A model generated the notes under the pieces. That model saw only the letters and a list, made by a program, of their open reading frames with translations. It was not told where the DNA came from and ran no database searches. The position numbers were made by a program, and so were the translations under genes. From Nitrososphaerota archaeon (GTDB taxonomy: Archaea > Thermoproteota > Nitrososphaeria > Nitrososphaerales > UBA183), in the NCBI GenBank assembly GCA_029785685.1, contig JAFLZE010000020.1:1-19270 (forward strand): 19,270 bases of DNA, given 5' to 3'. Positions 6,218-12,247 of this stretch are shown here, piece after piece. Position 1 is the stretch's first letter; every line of letters starts with the position of its first letter.

Positions 6218-6645
6218 AAAACCTAGCAGGACAGCTCAGGAAGTCACGACGCCTTCTGGCGGTAGCGGCGACGATAGCCATGGCTGTCTTCGTGGGTTTC
6301 AGCGCGTTCGGCGCCGCGACAGGGAGCCAGACGCACTTTTCGCTCCAAGCATACTGGACCCAGCCTTCGCTCTATACGCCGGGGACGGTCCCGCCCAGCG
6401 CCTACCTCCAGATCAACTCCACATCCAGCGCTGTAATCAATTACTATTACATCATCAGCTACAACTCGACTAACGGAGCCGTGGTCGCCGGGGAGGGAGT
6501 CGCCGCCGTTTCCTCTCTTGCAGTCTTTCGGGCCTACTTCAGCGTGCCACTGGTCCCTAACACGGAAACGAGGGTGACGACCCAGGTGTTCCAGGGGCAG
6601 TCTTCTGCTAGTGCCCTTGTCTATCAGAATTCCATCCTCCTCTAG
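6214..6645 (+). CDS. Small secreted protein, unknown function
   Basis: 143 residues from a GTG that overlaps the previous stop (GTGA), with GGAGGAGG upstream. The N-terminus has basic residues (LRKSRR) and a hydrophobic stretch at about 14-34 ending FGAATG, so it is a signal peptide or anchor. The remainder is polar with beta character and N-glycosylation sequons (NST). It lacks the VPxFP-type tail of its neighbour and ends in SILL, so it is not an obvious sortase substrate. Co-expression with the anchored protein suggests a partner at the cell surface. No family is recognised. Confidence 0.72.
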   Translation: MKNLAGQLRKSRRLLAVAATIAMAVFVGFSAFGAATGSQTHFSLQAYWTQPSLYTPGTVPPSAYLQINSTSSAVINYYYIISYNSTNGAVVAGEGVAAVSSLAVFRAYFSVPLVPNTETRVTTQVFQGQSSASALVYQNSILL

Positions 6646-6657
6646 AGCAGCCAACTC

Positions 6658-6678
6658 GCAGAGGACGACGCCCTCTGC
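6658..6678. terminator. Hairpin between convergent genes
   Basis: GCAGAGG, 7-base loop, CCTCTGC. It sits 13 nt after the stop of the small secreted protein and faces the convergent archaeosortase gene. There is no strong T-tract, so the terminator role is inferred from position. Confidence 0.4.
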
Positions 6679-6794
6679 CATCGGTCGAGGCGGGGCATGG
6701 CGGCCGTTGACCCTTCAAACATGTGTGTCGCCTCTTCGCTCGGCTTGGGGGCTTGCTGAATCATGGCATTCGGCGAAGTGACGCGCGCCGAGTG

Positions 6795-7742
6795 TTAACT
6801 GGAACCGGTCAAGCCAGGTCCTCGCTGTCCACCCATGCGACCAGCCCTGGTCGGCATGCCACAATCCGACTTCACCCTGAAGTAGGCTACGACGAGCGCA
6901 AGGTAGCCCACAATGTAGAACGCGTACCCCACCCACCCGTGGAGATTCCAGAGCAGCGCCTGGCCGTAATCTATGCCCGCCACTATGAGTATGACCACCC
7001 GCAGCGAGTTCAGCACTAGGAAGAGCGCTGAGCCTCCCACGGCGAAGGCCGCGCTCACCCAGAGTTCCGGCTTCATGTCCAGGTGCATCAAGCCCATCAA
7101 CAGCAGGAAGATGGACATGGAAGCTATCCCGGAGCACTCCTGCGAGATGAACAGGTTCACCGGGGACCCTCCGGCAGAGACGAACGAAATATTCACCGAC
7201 GACCACTGCACAGGAATATGGAACATCGTCGTTATCCCCTCGCTGACAGCAGCCACTACGATGGCGAGAGGGTCCCCGAACGATGTCGTCAGCACCCCCA
7301 CAGTTCCCACGGCTGCGAGGTACAGGCCGAGATATGGGAAGAGGAATGAAAAGAGGGACGGCCTGATGGCTATGACAATCCCTACCCAACAGGTGACTAG
7401 TGCTATCCCCGCGAAGGCATAGGAATCTGTAGCTGGACCGATTAAGATTGCCGCGACTAGGGGGGTGACAGCCATCGCCGCTGCTGCTATGCTGATGAAT
7501 GAGTCTGCCTCCCTGGCCGCCAGTCGCTCCCAGAACTCATGTTTCTTGAGGCCGATGAACATCAGGACGAAGAGCATGCCGGCGAGTGGAAAGGCTGGGA
7601 CGCTTGTGTCGAAAACCCCACTGAACACTTGTCCCACCTTCAGCAGCAGGAGCAGAGCCTGCTGGTAGTAGAGGGCCAATGTGACGGCCGTCGCGATAGC
7701 TATGGGGATCAAGCGATTGAGCGGTGAGTCCTTTGTTTTCAT
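6795..7742 (-). CDS. Archaeosortase/exosortase-family transpeptidase
   Basis: 315 residues with about eight or more membrane helices. The three conserved exosortase/archaeosortase positions are present: C203 in ISQECSGIASM, R248 in LNSLRVV, and H268 in NLHGWVGY. Family knowledge: the enzyme recognises a C-terminal motif-helix-basic tail on exported proteins, cleaves, and transfers the protein to a membrane lipid. The likely substrate is the protein at 5336-6217, encoded convergently. ATG 7742 (MKTKDSPLN) is chosen because a TATA-like box at about 7775-7784 predicts transcription starting near 7753. That excludes the longer TTG start at 7766. The C-terminal extension (SDCGMPTRAG...) is polar. 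Known archaeosortase subfamilies pair with specific tails; which one this is cannot be decided by eye. Confidence 0.9.
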   Translation of the reverse strand: MKTKDSPLNRLIPIAIATAVTLALYYQQALLLLLKVGQVFSGVFDTSVPAFPLAGMLFVLMFIGLKKHEFWERLAAREADSFISIAAAAMAVTPLVAAILIGPATDSYAFAGIALVTCWVGIVIAIRPSLFSFLFPYLGLYLAAVGTVGVLTTSFGDPLAIVVAAVSEGITTMFHIPVQWSSVNISFVSAGGSPVNLFISQECSGIASMSIFLLLMGLMHLDMKPELWVSAAFAVGGSALFLVLNSLRVVILIVAGIDYGQALLWNLHGWVGYAFYIVGYLALVVAYFRVKSDCGMPTRAGRMGGQRGPGLTGSS

Positions 7743-7770
7743 ACGCCTGACGCTGGCGCGATTCAATTTT

Positions 7771-7785
7771 CAGCACTTAAGCAAT
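7771..7785 (-). promoter_or_regulatory. Promoter of the archaeosortase gene
   Basis: On the minus strand GCTTAAGTGC, centred near 7779, is about 37 nt from ATG 7742, giving a leader of about 11 nt. The divergent envelope operon starts some 40 nt away, so the two promoters share a short region. Confidence 0.4.
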
Positions 7786-7819
7786 CCCTCACGTGGGTGC
7801 CACGAAGGCGGACAAGCAC

Positions 7820-7829
7820 GGTTTTATGC
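7820..7829 (+). promoter_or_regulatory. TATA box of the DUF1616 envelope operon
   Basis: GGTTTTATGC, centred at about 7825. The expected start of transcription, 26-27 nt on, coincides with the GTG at 7852, predicting a leaderless mRNA. Confidence 0.5.
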
Positions 7830-7851
7830 GTGAATTTGTGGCGTGGTTGTC

Positions 7852-8355
7852 GTGGAGACCCGGAAGGGGGCGCGCTCTTCGCAGCCCGGCGCCCGTGTGT
7901 TATCCAGGCTGTTGGTGATGATCCTGCTCATCTCGGTGCTTTCTTTGGTCCCTGTTGTTCACGCTCAGACGTCGAGCCAGGCGCAGTCCCAGGTCAGCCA
8001 GGCCTACGCCGCCGTCCTGAGCGCCGAGCAGAGCGGGGGGAACGTCACCGCCCTGGTGGCCAAGCTCAACTCCGCCGTCTCCCTCATGCAGCAGGCCGAC
8101 GCCCTGAACGCCACCAGCCCGGCGAAGGCCCAGTCCCTCTACTCCCAGGCCTCCACCCTGGCGCAGCAGGTCATCAGCTCCGCCCCGGCCGTGGCCGCCG
8201 CGGGCAGGGCCTCGACCTTCGACGCCCAGGCTTCGCTGGCGGTGGAGACCGCGGTCCTGGCCGCCCTCGCGGCCCTCGCCTACCTCTACGTCCCACGCCT
8301 CTTCTGGCGCTACTGGTACAGGACCCACAGGGACTGGAGGGTGAAGAAGCAATGA
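7852..8355 (+). CDS. Exported helical protein with C-terminal membrane anchor
   Basis: About 167 residues. The N-terminus is basic, followed by a hydrophobic stretch (VLSRLLVMILLISVLSLVPVV) ending HAQ, a signal peptide. The middle (about 40-120) is Ala/Gln/Ser-rich and helical (SQAQSQVSQAYAAVLSAEQ, KLNSAVSLMQQADAL). It resembles the tetratricopeptide-like or coiled stalks of exported archaeal proteins. A C-terminal span (about 128-147) precedes a basic cytoplasmic tail (RYWYRTHRDWRVKKQ). GTG 7852 fits the TATA spacing; GTG 7843, three codons earlier, is the alternative. The gene overlaps the next by ATGA and opens an envelope operon. No named family is recognised. Confidence 0.72.
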   Translation: METRKGARSSQPGARVLSRLLVMILLISVLSLVPVVHAQTSSQAQSQVSQAYAAVLSAEQSGGNVTALVAKLNSAVSLMQQADALNATSPAKAQSLYSQASTLAQQVISSAPAVAAAGRASTFDAQASLAVETAVLAALAALAYLYVPRLFWRYWYRTHRDWRVKKQ

Positions 8356-8834
8356 TCGACGACGACCTGAAGGTGGCGGCCGTGGGGGTCATCGTCCTCA
8401 TCGCCGTCTTCAACGTCTCCGGCTACTACTTCGCCAACAGGAACGTCGAGCCCTTCTCGGAGCTTGGGATCCTGGGCCCGACCCAGAAGATAGCCGACTA
8501 CCCCTCCAGCGTCCTCACCGGCCAGAACTTCTCGCTCAACCTCTACGTCGGGAACCACGAAGGGCAGGTCTCCTACTACCAGGTCCTCACGAAGCTCGGC
8601 ACCAGCGCCAACGCCAACCAGAGCGTCCCCCTGGCCGCCCCGGTCATGACGTCCTACGGCATGGTCCTGCTCAACAACCGGAACGTGACCGAGCCCATAA
8701 CCCTCAGCCTGGACCACAACGGGACCAACGTCCGCCTCGTCTTCGAGCTCTGGATCTACGAGACGAACACGACCTCCTTCCGCTTCTACACCTCCGACTG
8801 GCTCTACCTCAACGTGACAGGGCCGTCGGCATGA
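8352..8834 (+). CDS. Extracellular half of a DUF1616 protein, as a separate gene
   Basis: 160 residues. One N-terminal helix (about 6-27) anchors an outside domain. That domain contains FSELGILGPTQKIADYP, SVLTGQNFSLNLYVGNHEG and a later VFELWIYE. These match the C-terminal extracellular part of DUF1616 proteins, where 'yTEfyiLG...a.dYP...l.vGe...l.vgi.NhEg' is typical. Several N-x-S/T sequons (NQS, NVT, NGT, NTT) suggest glycosylation. In DUF1616 proteins this domain normally follows the four-helix membrane part in one chain. Here it is encoded before that part, which is the next gene (ATGA overlap). The two products probably reassemble in the membrane. Confidence 0.72.
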   Translation: MIDDDLKVAAVGVIVLIAVFNVSGYYFANRNVEPFSELGILGPTQKIADYPSSVLTGQNFSLNLYVGNHEGQVSYYQVLTKLGTSANANQSVPLAAPVMTSYGMVLLNNRNVTEPITLSLDHNGTNVRLVFELWIYETNTTSFRFYTSDWLYLNVTGPSA

Positions 8835-9433
8835 GCTCCCAGGAGAGCCCCCGGCAGAAGCGCGCGAAGGAGGTGCTGGGCTCCGCCCTCGCCGCCGAGA
8901 TGTCGGTGAAGGACGCCCTCACCAGGGCTTCACAGGGGACCGGCGCGACCCCGGTGGAGGCTTCGAGGGCGCTCTACTCCCTCCTGGAGGAGAAGAAGGC
9001 CACGCTCACCGACCCCTCGCCCCCGTCCTCGACCTTCGAGTACCTGGGCCGCTCCTACTCCGCCTGGTTCTGGACGGCCATGGCCTACCTCGCCGTCACC
9101 GTCGCCTCCATCTACCTGATCCCCCAGTACCCTCCCTTCGTCTACGTCCGCTATGTCTTCGGGGCGATAGCCATCCTCTACTTCCCGGGCTTCACCCTCA
9201 TCGAGGCCCTCTACCCAAAGAAGGAGGACCTCGACAGCCTCGAGCGCCTCGCCCTCTCCATCGGCCTGAGCCTGGCCCTGGTCCCGCTGGTGGGGCTCCT
9301 CCTCAACTACACCCCATGGGGGATACGCCTCGACCCCATAGTGGTCTCGCTCTCCATCCTCGGAGTCGGCCTGGCGCTGGTGGCCGCGGTCCGGAAGGAG
9401 TCGTACATCAGGCTCACCGCGAGGGCGGGGTAG
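8831..9433 (+). CDS. Membrane half of a DUF1616 protein
   Basis: 200 residues. The soluble N-terminus (1-65, KRAKEVLGSALAAEMSVKDAL...ALYSLLEEKKATLTDP) is a helical, winged-helix-like segment found at the front of archaeal DUF1616 proteins. Four membrane helices follow, with the hallmark pieces YFPGFTLIEALYPKKEDLDS, LERLALSIGLSLALVPLVG and LNYTPWGIRLDPI. The chain stops right after the fourth helix, where a full-length DUF1616 protein would continue into the outside domain. That domain is the preceding gene. The start overlaps the upstream stop (ATGA). Function is unknown; the family sits in MoxR/DUF58/DUF4129 clusters in many archaea. Confidence 0.82.
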   Translation: MSSQESPRQKRAKEVLGSALAAEMSVKDALTRASQGTGATPVEASRALYSLLEEKKATLTDPSPPSSTFEYLGRSYSAWFWTAMAYLAVTVASIYLIPQYPPFVYVRYVFGAIAILYFPGFTLIEALYPKKEDLDSLERLALSIGLSLALVPLVGLLLNYTPWGIRLDPIVVSLSILGVGLALVAAVRKESYIRLTARAG

Positions 9434-9437
9434 AGGC

Positions 9438-10142
9438 TTGGCAAGGTACTTCTCCTTCGGCGCCGGCATCGCCGCCTTCGGGGCCGTCGTCGCCTTCGTC
9501 TCCTACTACTTCCTCTTCAGCGCCCCCTTCGCCGCCCTGGGGGTGGCCTGCGTGATACTCGGCGGTGCGACCATCACCCTCCCCGAGTCCCCGGTCCCCA
9601 GCGGCGCGGTGCGGGGCGTCGTCCACGCGTCCGTCATGAACGTGGAGGCCCTCCTCGAGGAGTTCGACGTCCGCGAGAAGGCCGTCTACCTCCCCCCCAG
9701 GGAGGGGGAGTCCGTCGCCTACGTCCCGCTGGCGTCCAACCCTCGCGTCCCCTCGGCGGACTCGCTCATGAAGGCCCCGAGGAGGCTGGTGTCCGAGGCG
9801 GACGGGGTCCCGGTGCTTCTTGTGGTCCCACCCGGGTCCGAGCTGGTCAGGGCGTCGGAGTTCTCCGAGGCGTCTGGGCTCGAGGACGCCATCCAGTACG
9901 TCCTCACGGAGGTCACGGAGCTCTGCTCCTCGGCCAAGGCCGTGGTCGCAGGGGACAGGCTGGTGGTGGAAATGAAGGGTATCAAGGTGAAAACGGAGGC
10001 GGCGAAGTATCTGAGCAGCCTGGGGAGCATCCAGGCGAGCATCGCGGCTTCGGTGGCAGCCACCGTCCTGAACAAGGCCGTGACTCTCGTCTCCGAGACC
10101 CTCGAGGGGAAGGACTCGACAGCTACGTTCAAGGTCCTGTAG
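9438..10142 (+). CDS. Membrane-anchored protein of unknown function, 234 aa
   Basis: The TTG start lies 4 nt after the DUF1616 stop. Two adjacent helices (about 6-26 and 28-47, including SYYFLFSAPFAALGVACVIL) form an N-terminal hairpin. A soluble, probably cytoplasmic domain of about 185 residues follows. It includes KAVYLPPREGESVAYVPL and GVPVLLVVPPGSELVRASE, segments reminiscent of archaeal two-span proteins of unknown function near DUF58/DUF1616 genes. That resemblance is an impression only. It is the last gene of the operon before two dyads and the inverted-repeat element. Confidence 0.75.
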   Translation: MARYFSFGAGIAAFGAVVAFVSYYFLFSAPFAALGVACVILGGATITLPESPVPSGAVRGVVHASVMNVEALLEEFDVREKAVYLPPREGESVAYVPLASNPRVPSADSLMKAPRRLVSEADGVPVLLVVPPGSELVRASEFSEASGLEDAIQYVLTEVTELCSSAKAVVAGDRLVVEMKGIKVKTEAAKYLSSLGSIQASIAASVAATVLNKAVTLVSETLEGKDSTATFKVL

Positions 10143-10151
10143 CCTCGGCTG

Positions 10152-10176
10152 GCTCCCCGGGGGAGCAAGCGCTTGC
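10152..10176 (+). terminator. Two adjacent dyads after the DUF1616 operon
   Basis: GCTCCCC-G-GGGGAGC (10152-10166) overlaps the perfect 12-bp palindrome GCAAGCGCTTGC (10165-10176), starting 10 nt past the last stop. A terminator or processing site is likely from position. Confidence 0.4.
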
Positions 10177-10197
10177 ACTTTCCGCGCCGGCCGAGAT

Positions 10198-10215
10198 GGC
10201 GTCTGACGCTCTGGC
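10198..10215 (+). repeat. Left 18-bp direct repeat (candidate target-site duplication)
   Basis: GGCGTCTGACGCTCTGGC, identical to 11565-11582 in the same orientation. It contains the small palindrome GCGTC-T-GACGC. On the left, CTCTGG is partly duplicated just inside (CTCTGGCTCTGGC). Confidence 0.8.
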
Positions 10216-10221
10216 TCTGGC

Positions 10222-10271
10222 GAGTCTTTGGGCCATAGGTCAGAATCGCCCCCCTGTCAACGGCCGGCCCA
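10222..10271 (+). repeat. Left 50-bp terminal inverted repeat
   Basis: Begins GAGTCTTTGGGCCATAGG and ends CAACGGCCGGCCCA. It is the exact reverse complement of 11511-11560, with no mismatch in 50 bases. Confidence 0.9.
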
Positions 10272-10288
10272 TGAACTCATGTGGCATT

Positions 10289-10996
10289 CTAGAGGAAGTC
10301 GGGCCACTGTGAGATTCTTGCCCTTAGCTCAGGAGTGTAGACATAGGCGATGAGCTGTGATTGTTCTGAAGTCTCTTCGACAAAATACTTCCTGTCGTCC
10401 TTCCTAACCTTTTGCATTGCCTTCCGCAAGACTCCTGTGGCGTAGCCGCTCCCCAATGCTATGATCAGGTGCGACGTATATGCCTCTATTCTCAGCATAA
10501 TCTGCTTGGCAATCGTGCTCGGGAAGTCATCTGCTCTCACGAAGATTACCAACTCATCCACGTGCTCGAGGAAGTAACTCAACCTCTTTGAGGTCTCTTC
10601 TTGGTTAGGGTAGAGCTTCGTGAGTCGTGCTAGTAACTGAGTGATTATCCCAATTTCGGTCAACTCTGCAATGTGCAGACCCTCGGGGCCATACTTCGCC
10701 AACAGCTTCTTCACTAGGTCAGTCACTCTGTAGCCATTTCCCCGCATCTCGCGCAGCGCGAGGCCCATTTGGACCTGGATTTCGATTGCGCCACCTCTTG
10801 GGATGAACTGGCTTAGGAGCGCGTATTCTGACGAGTCTTTCTCGCTCTTGATTAGGTCTATGTTGGCGGCGTCTTTTATGAACGCCAGCTTTCTGTTGCG
10901 AAACTGTTTAACTGCGTTCTTTACCTTCTCTTCCGTCCATTCAAGGGCGGCTTCTCCTAGACCTTTCGAGGCAGATTCTATCGGGTCTTTCGGCAT
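10289..10996 (-). CDS. Element cargo: 235-aa soluble protein of unknown function
   Basis: ATG at 10996, 3 nt after the stop of the 79-residue gene. The protein is charged and mostly helical with no signal peptide or clear membrane span. The N-terminal part (1-60) is rich in Lys/Glu (EWTEEKVKNAVKQFRNRK). The middle has QMGLALREMRGNGYRVTDL and KYGPEGLHIAEL. The C-terminal third has HLIIALGSGYATGVLRKAM, RKYFVEE and IAYVYTPELRARISQWPDF. No catalytic signature is recognised. Codon use is less GC-biased than in the flanking operons, as expected for acquired DNA. A defence, addiction or regulatory role would be a guess. Confidence 0.8.
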   Translation of the reverse strand: MPKDPIESASKGLGEAALEWTEEKVKNAVKQFRNRKLAFIKDAANIDLIKSEKDSSEYALLSQFIPRGGAIEIQVQMGLALREMRGNGYRVTDLVKKLLAKYGPEGLHIAELTEIGIITQLLARLTKLYPNQEETSKRLSYFLEHVDELVIFVRADDFPSTIAKQIMLRIEAYTSHLIIALGSGYATGVLRKAMQKVRKDDRKYFVEETSEQSQLIAYVYTPELRARISQWPDFL

Positions 10997-10999
10997 TCG

Positions 11000-11239
11000 C
11001 TAAACGTCGCCGTATTCCTGGATGTAGAGCGCTATGCTCAGAGGATTGTCGTCGAGCACGACGGTGCTTCCAGGAAGAATCATCATGTTCTCAGCGCTTA
11101 CGGGCTGGTCAACATATCTGTCATGAACAACCCGGCCATCCCTAGTGACATATCCATGTTCGTCTACGTCTAAGCCGAGTTCTTTCAGGAGGACTGTCTT
11201 GAGGTTCGTAGGCATGTATCTGAGAGAGACGAGTTCCAT
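11000..11239 (-). CDS. Element cargo: 79-aa protein of unknown function
   Basis: ATG at 11239; GAGGAGGT lies about 10-17 nt upstream. The small acidic protein carries a beta-rich middle (DEHGYVTRDGRVVHDRYVD) and a segment around ILPGSTVVLDDNPLSIALYI. This could be a small beta-barrel or an antitoxin-sized domain, but no family is recognised. It is the promoter-proximal gene of the two-gene cargo operon; its downstream partner starts 3 nt after the stop. A small acidic protein ahead of a larger basic one recalls toxin-antitoxin or immunity pairs. That is inference from layout only. Confidence 0.72.
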   Translation of the reverse strand: MELVSLRYMPTNLKTVLLKELGLDVDEHGYVTRDGRVVHDRYVDQPVSAENMMILPGSTVVLDDNPLSIALYIQEYGDV

Positions 11240-11510
11240 GCTCTACCTGAACCTCCTCACGCACATCCTCGTATAACGATGGCTCCCAAGAAATAGAACG
11301 CCCGAGTCAAAGTTCGCTGGCGGGGTCATCGGAATGAAAGAAGACGTGGTCCCCATATCCTTTCAGTATACCTCGTCATATAAGCGCCCCTGGGCTGGAT
11401 TTACGCCTTGTGGAACCCTGCTTTTGGATTCATGATTGGTACTCTGGATGAGGGCAGGCCGCTTATCCTGACCCGCAACTTTGACTCCAGCCGTCTCGAC
11501 TCGGGCATCT
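11240..11510 (-). promoter_or_regulatory. Promoter region inside the inverted-repeat element
   Basis: On the minus strand, two TATA-like stretches precede the cargo operon: CGCTTATATGACG (about 11391-11379) and CGTTATACGA (about 11279-11270). The nearer would give a leader of about 10 nt, the farther about 115 nt. An 11-bp inverted repeat, GAGTCAAAGTT (11304-11314) and AACTTTGACTC (11477-11487), spans the region. No gene is seen in it. Confidence 0.4.
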
Positions 11511-11560
11511 TGGGCCGGCCGTTGACAGGGGGGCGATTCTGACCTATGGCCCAAAGACTC
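11511..11560 (-). repeat. Right 50-bp terminal inverted repeat
   Basis: Plus strand begins TGGGCCGGCCGTTGACAGG and ends GGCCCAAAGACTC; exact reverse complement of 10222-10271. Confidence 0.9.
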
Positions 11561-11564
11561 ACCG

Positions 11565-11582
11565 GGCGTCTGACGCTCTGGC
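11565..11582 (+). repeat. Right 18-bp direct repeat
   Basis: GGCGTCTGACGCTCTGGC, identical and in the same orientation as 10198-10215. Removing one copy plus the interior would rejoin the flanks cleanly. Confidence 0.8.
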
Positions 11583-11615
11583 GTCATGTACTGGACGCAG
11601 CGTTGACAGCTGCAT

Positions 11616-12029
11616 ATGGCGGGTGCGGCGGAGCAGACACCCGGGCGGGTGGAGCGCATGCTCATTCCGATCCTGGGGTCGCGTGTCAGGGCGATTGTCA
11701 AGGATGAAGTCGGGAGCCTCGAGAAGGTCTTGGACGCCAGGCTCGAGGCGGTGGGCGCAAAGATAGACCTGGAGAAGTGGTTCCCGACAGTCCAGGACAT
11801 GGCCGAAGTCAAGGCCAGACCCGCCCTGGTCGAAGGCAGGATCTCGGCCCAGGCTGGCCCTTCTGGGAAGCCGTGGCCGCACCGGGGCCAAGCGGGCTGT
11901 CATGGCCTTTGTTCTGCTGCGACCCAGGGCGTTGGCGCTCGGCCGCTGCAGGAACGGAAGGCGCCGCTCATCCTAAAATACGCGTCGCCTGCGAAGGTGG
12001 CTGTTTGGAAAGGCAGAACCTCTACCTGA
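11616..12029 (+). CDS. Uncertain ORF with coiled-coil-like N-terminus, probably broken at its 3' end
   Basis: The first 80 residues look like protein: RVERMLIPILGSRVRAIVKD, then EVGSLEKVLDARLEAVGAK and DMAEVKARPALVEGRIS, amphipathic helices of coiled-coil type. After about residue 80 the frame becomes Gly/Pro/Arg-rich and unconvincing. It also runs through the TATA box and start of the next gene, so a frameshift or truncation near 11855 is likely. No TATA box or ribosome site stands out before the ATG, which lies 33 nt from the right direct repeat. It may be a remnant disturbed by insertion of the adjacent element, or a short real gene. No function is assigned. Confidence 0.4.
   Translation: MAGAAEQTPGRVERMLIPILGSRVRAIVKDEVGSLEKVLDARLEAVGAKIDLEKWFPTVQDMAEVKARPALVEGRISAQAGPSGKPWPHRGQAGCHGLCSAATQGVGARPLQERKAPLILKYASPAKVAVWKGRTST
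11973..11980 (+). promoter_or_regulatory. TATA box of the MoxR/DUF58 operon
   Basis: CTAAAATA, centred at about 11977. Transcription would begin about 27 nt on, at the TTG codon at 12005, so the operon's first gene is probably read from a leaderless UUG start. Confidence 0.5.
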
Positions 12030-12247
12030 TGACACTCGCCTCGCTCCTGCTCCTCTCCACCGCCGGGCTGTCGATGATCGGGGGGTACACCCTGGACGTG
12101 TACGTCTCGATGTTCACGATCTGCTACTTCGTCGCCTCCACCGTCTTCCGCCCGCGGCGGCTCACCTTCGACTTCGTCGGGGTGGTCCTCTTCATCGTCT
12201 TCGCCTACATAGTCGCCCTCAGGGTGCTGGCGATACTAGCGATTTGA
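12005..12247 (+). CDS. Small membrane protein, 80 aa
   Basis: Three hydrophobic segments: about 8-27 (MTLASLLLLSTAGLSMIGGY), 29-45, and 56-78 (FVGVVLFIVFAYIVALRVLA), separated by a basic loop (RPRRLTFD). The TTG start is picked from the TATA spacing; frame upstream of it is open but not protein-like. It overlaps the next gene by TTGA and opens the five-gene MoxR/DUF58 operon. No named family. Small polytopic proteins are common in DUF58/DUF4129 clusters and may be subunits of the same envelope complex. Confidence 0.68.
   Translation: MERQNLYLMTLASLLLLSTAGLSMIGGYTLDVYVSMFTICYFVASTVFRPRRLTFDFVGVVLFIVFAYIVALRVLAILAI

Larger units (their letters stand above)
10198..11582. mobile_element. Inverted-repeat-bounded element with two-gene cargo and no transposase
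   Basis: Outer 18-bp direct repeats (10198-10215 and 11565-11582) enclose perfect 50-bp inverted repeats (10222-10271 and 11511-11560). The roughly 1.24-kb interior carries two minus-strand genes and is visibly AT-richer than the flanks. The spacers between direct and inverted repeats are 6 and 4 nt. This is the architecture of a transposed unit with target duplication, but no reading frame resembles a transposase, integrase or Cas1. It therefore looks non-autonomous, mobilised in trans, or an invertible or excisable cassette. It lies between two halves of an envelope gene cluster. Confidence 0.75.

Noticed and set aside
7797..8834. 345-residue ORF fusing into the 160-aa DUF1616 half
   Set aside because: The upstream two thirds is out of frame with the exported helical protein at 7852-8355. 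The ATG at 8352 has an ATGA overlap and starts the recognisable domain.
10198..11582. Integrative element at a tRNA att site
   Set aside because: The 18-bp direct repeats do not resemble a tRNA 3' end and no integrase is present. The inverted repeats inside fit a transposon-like unit better.
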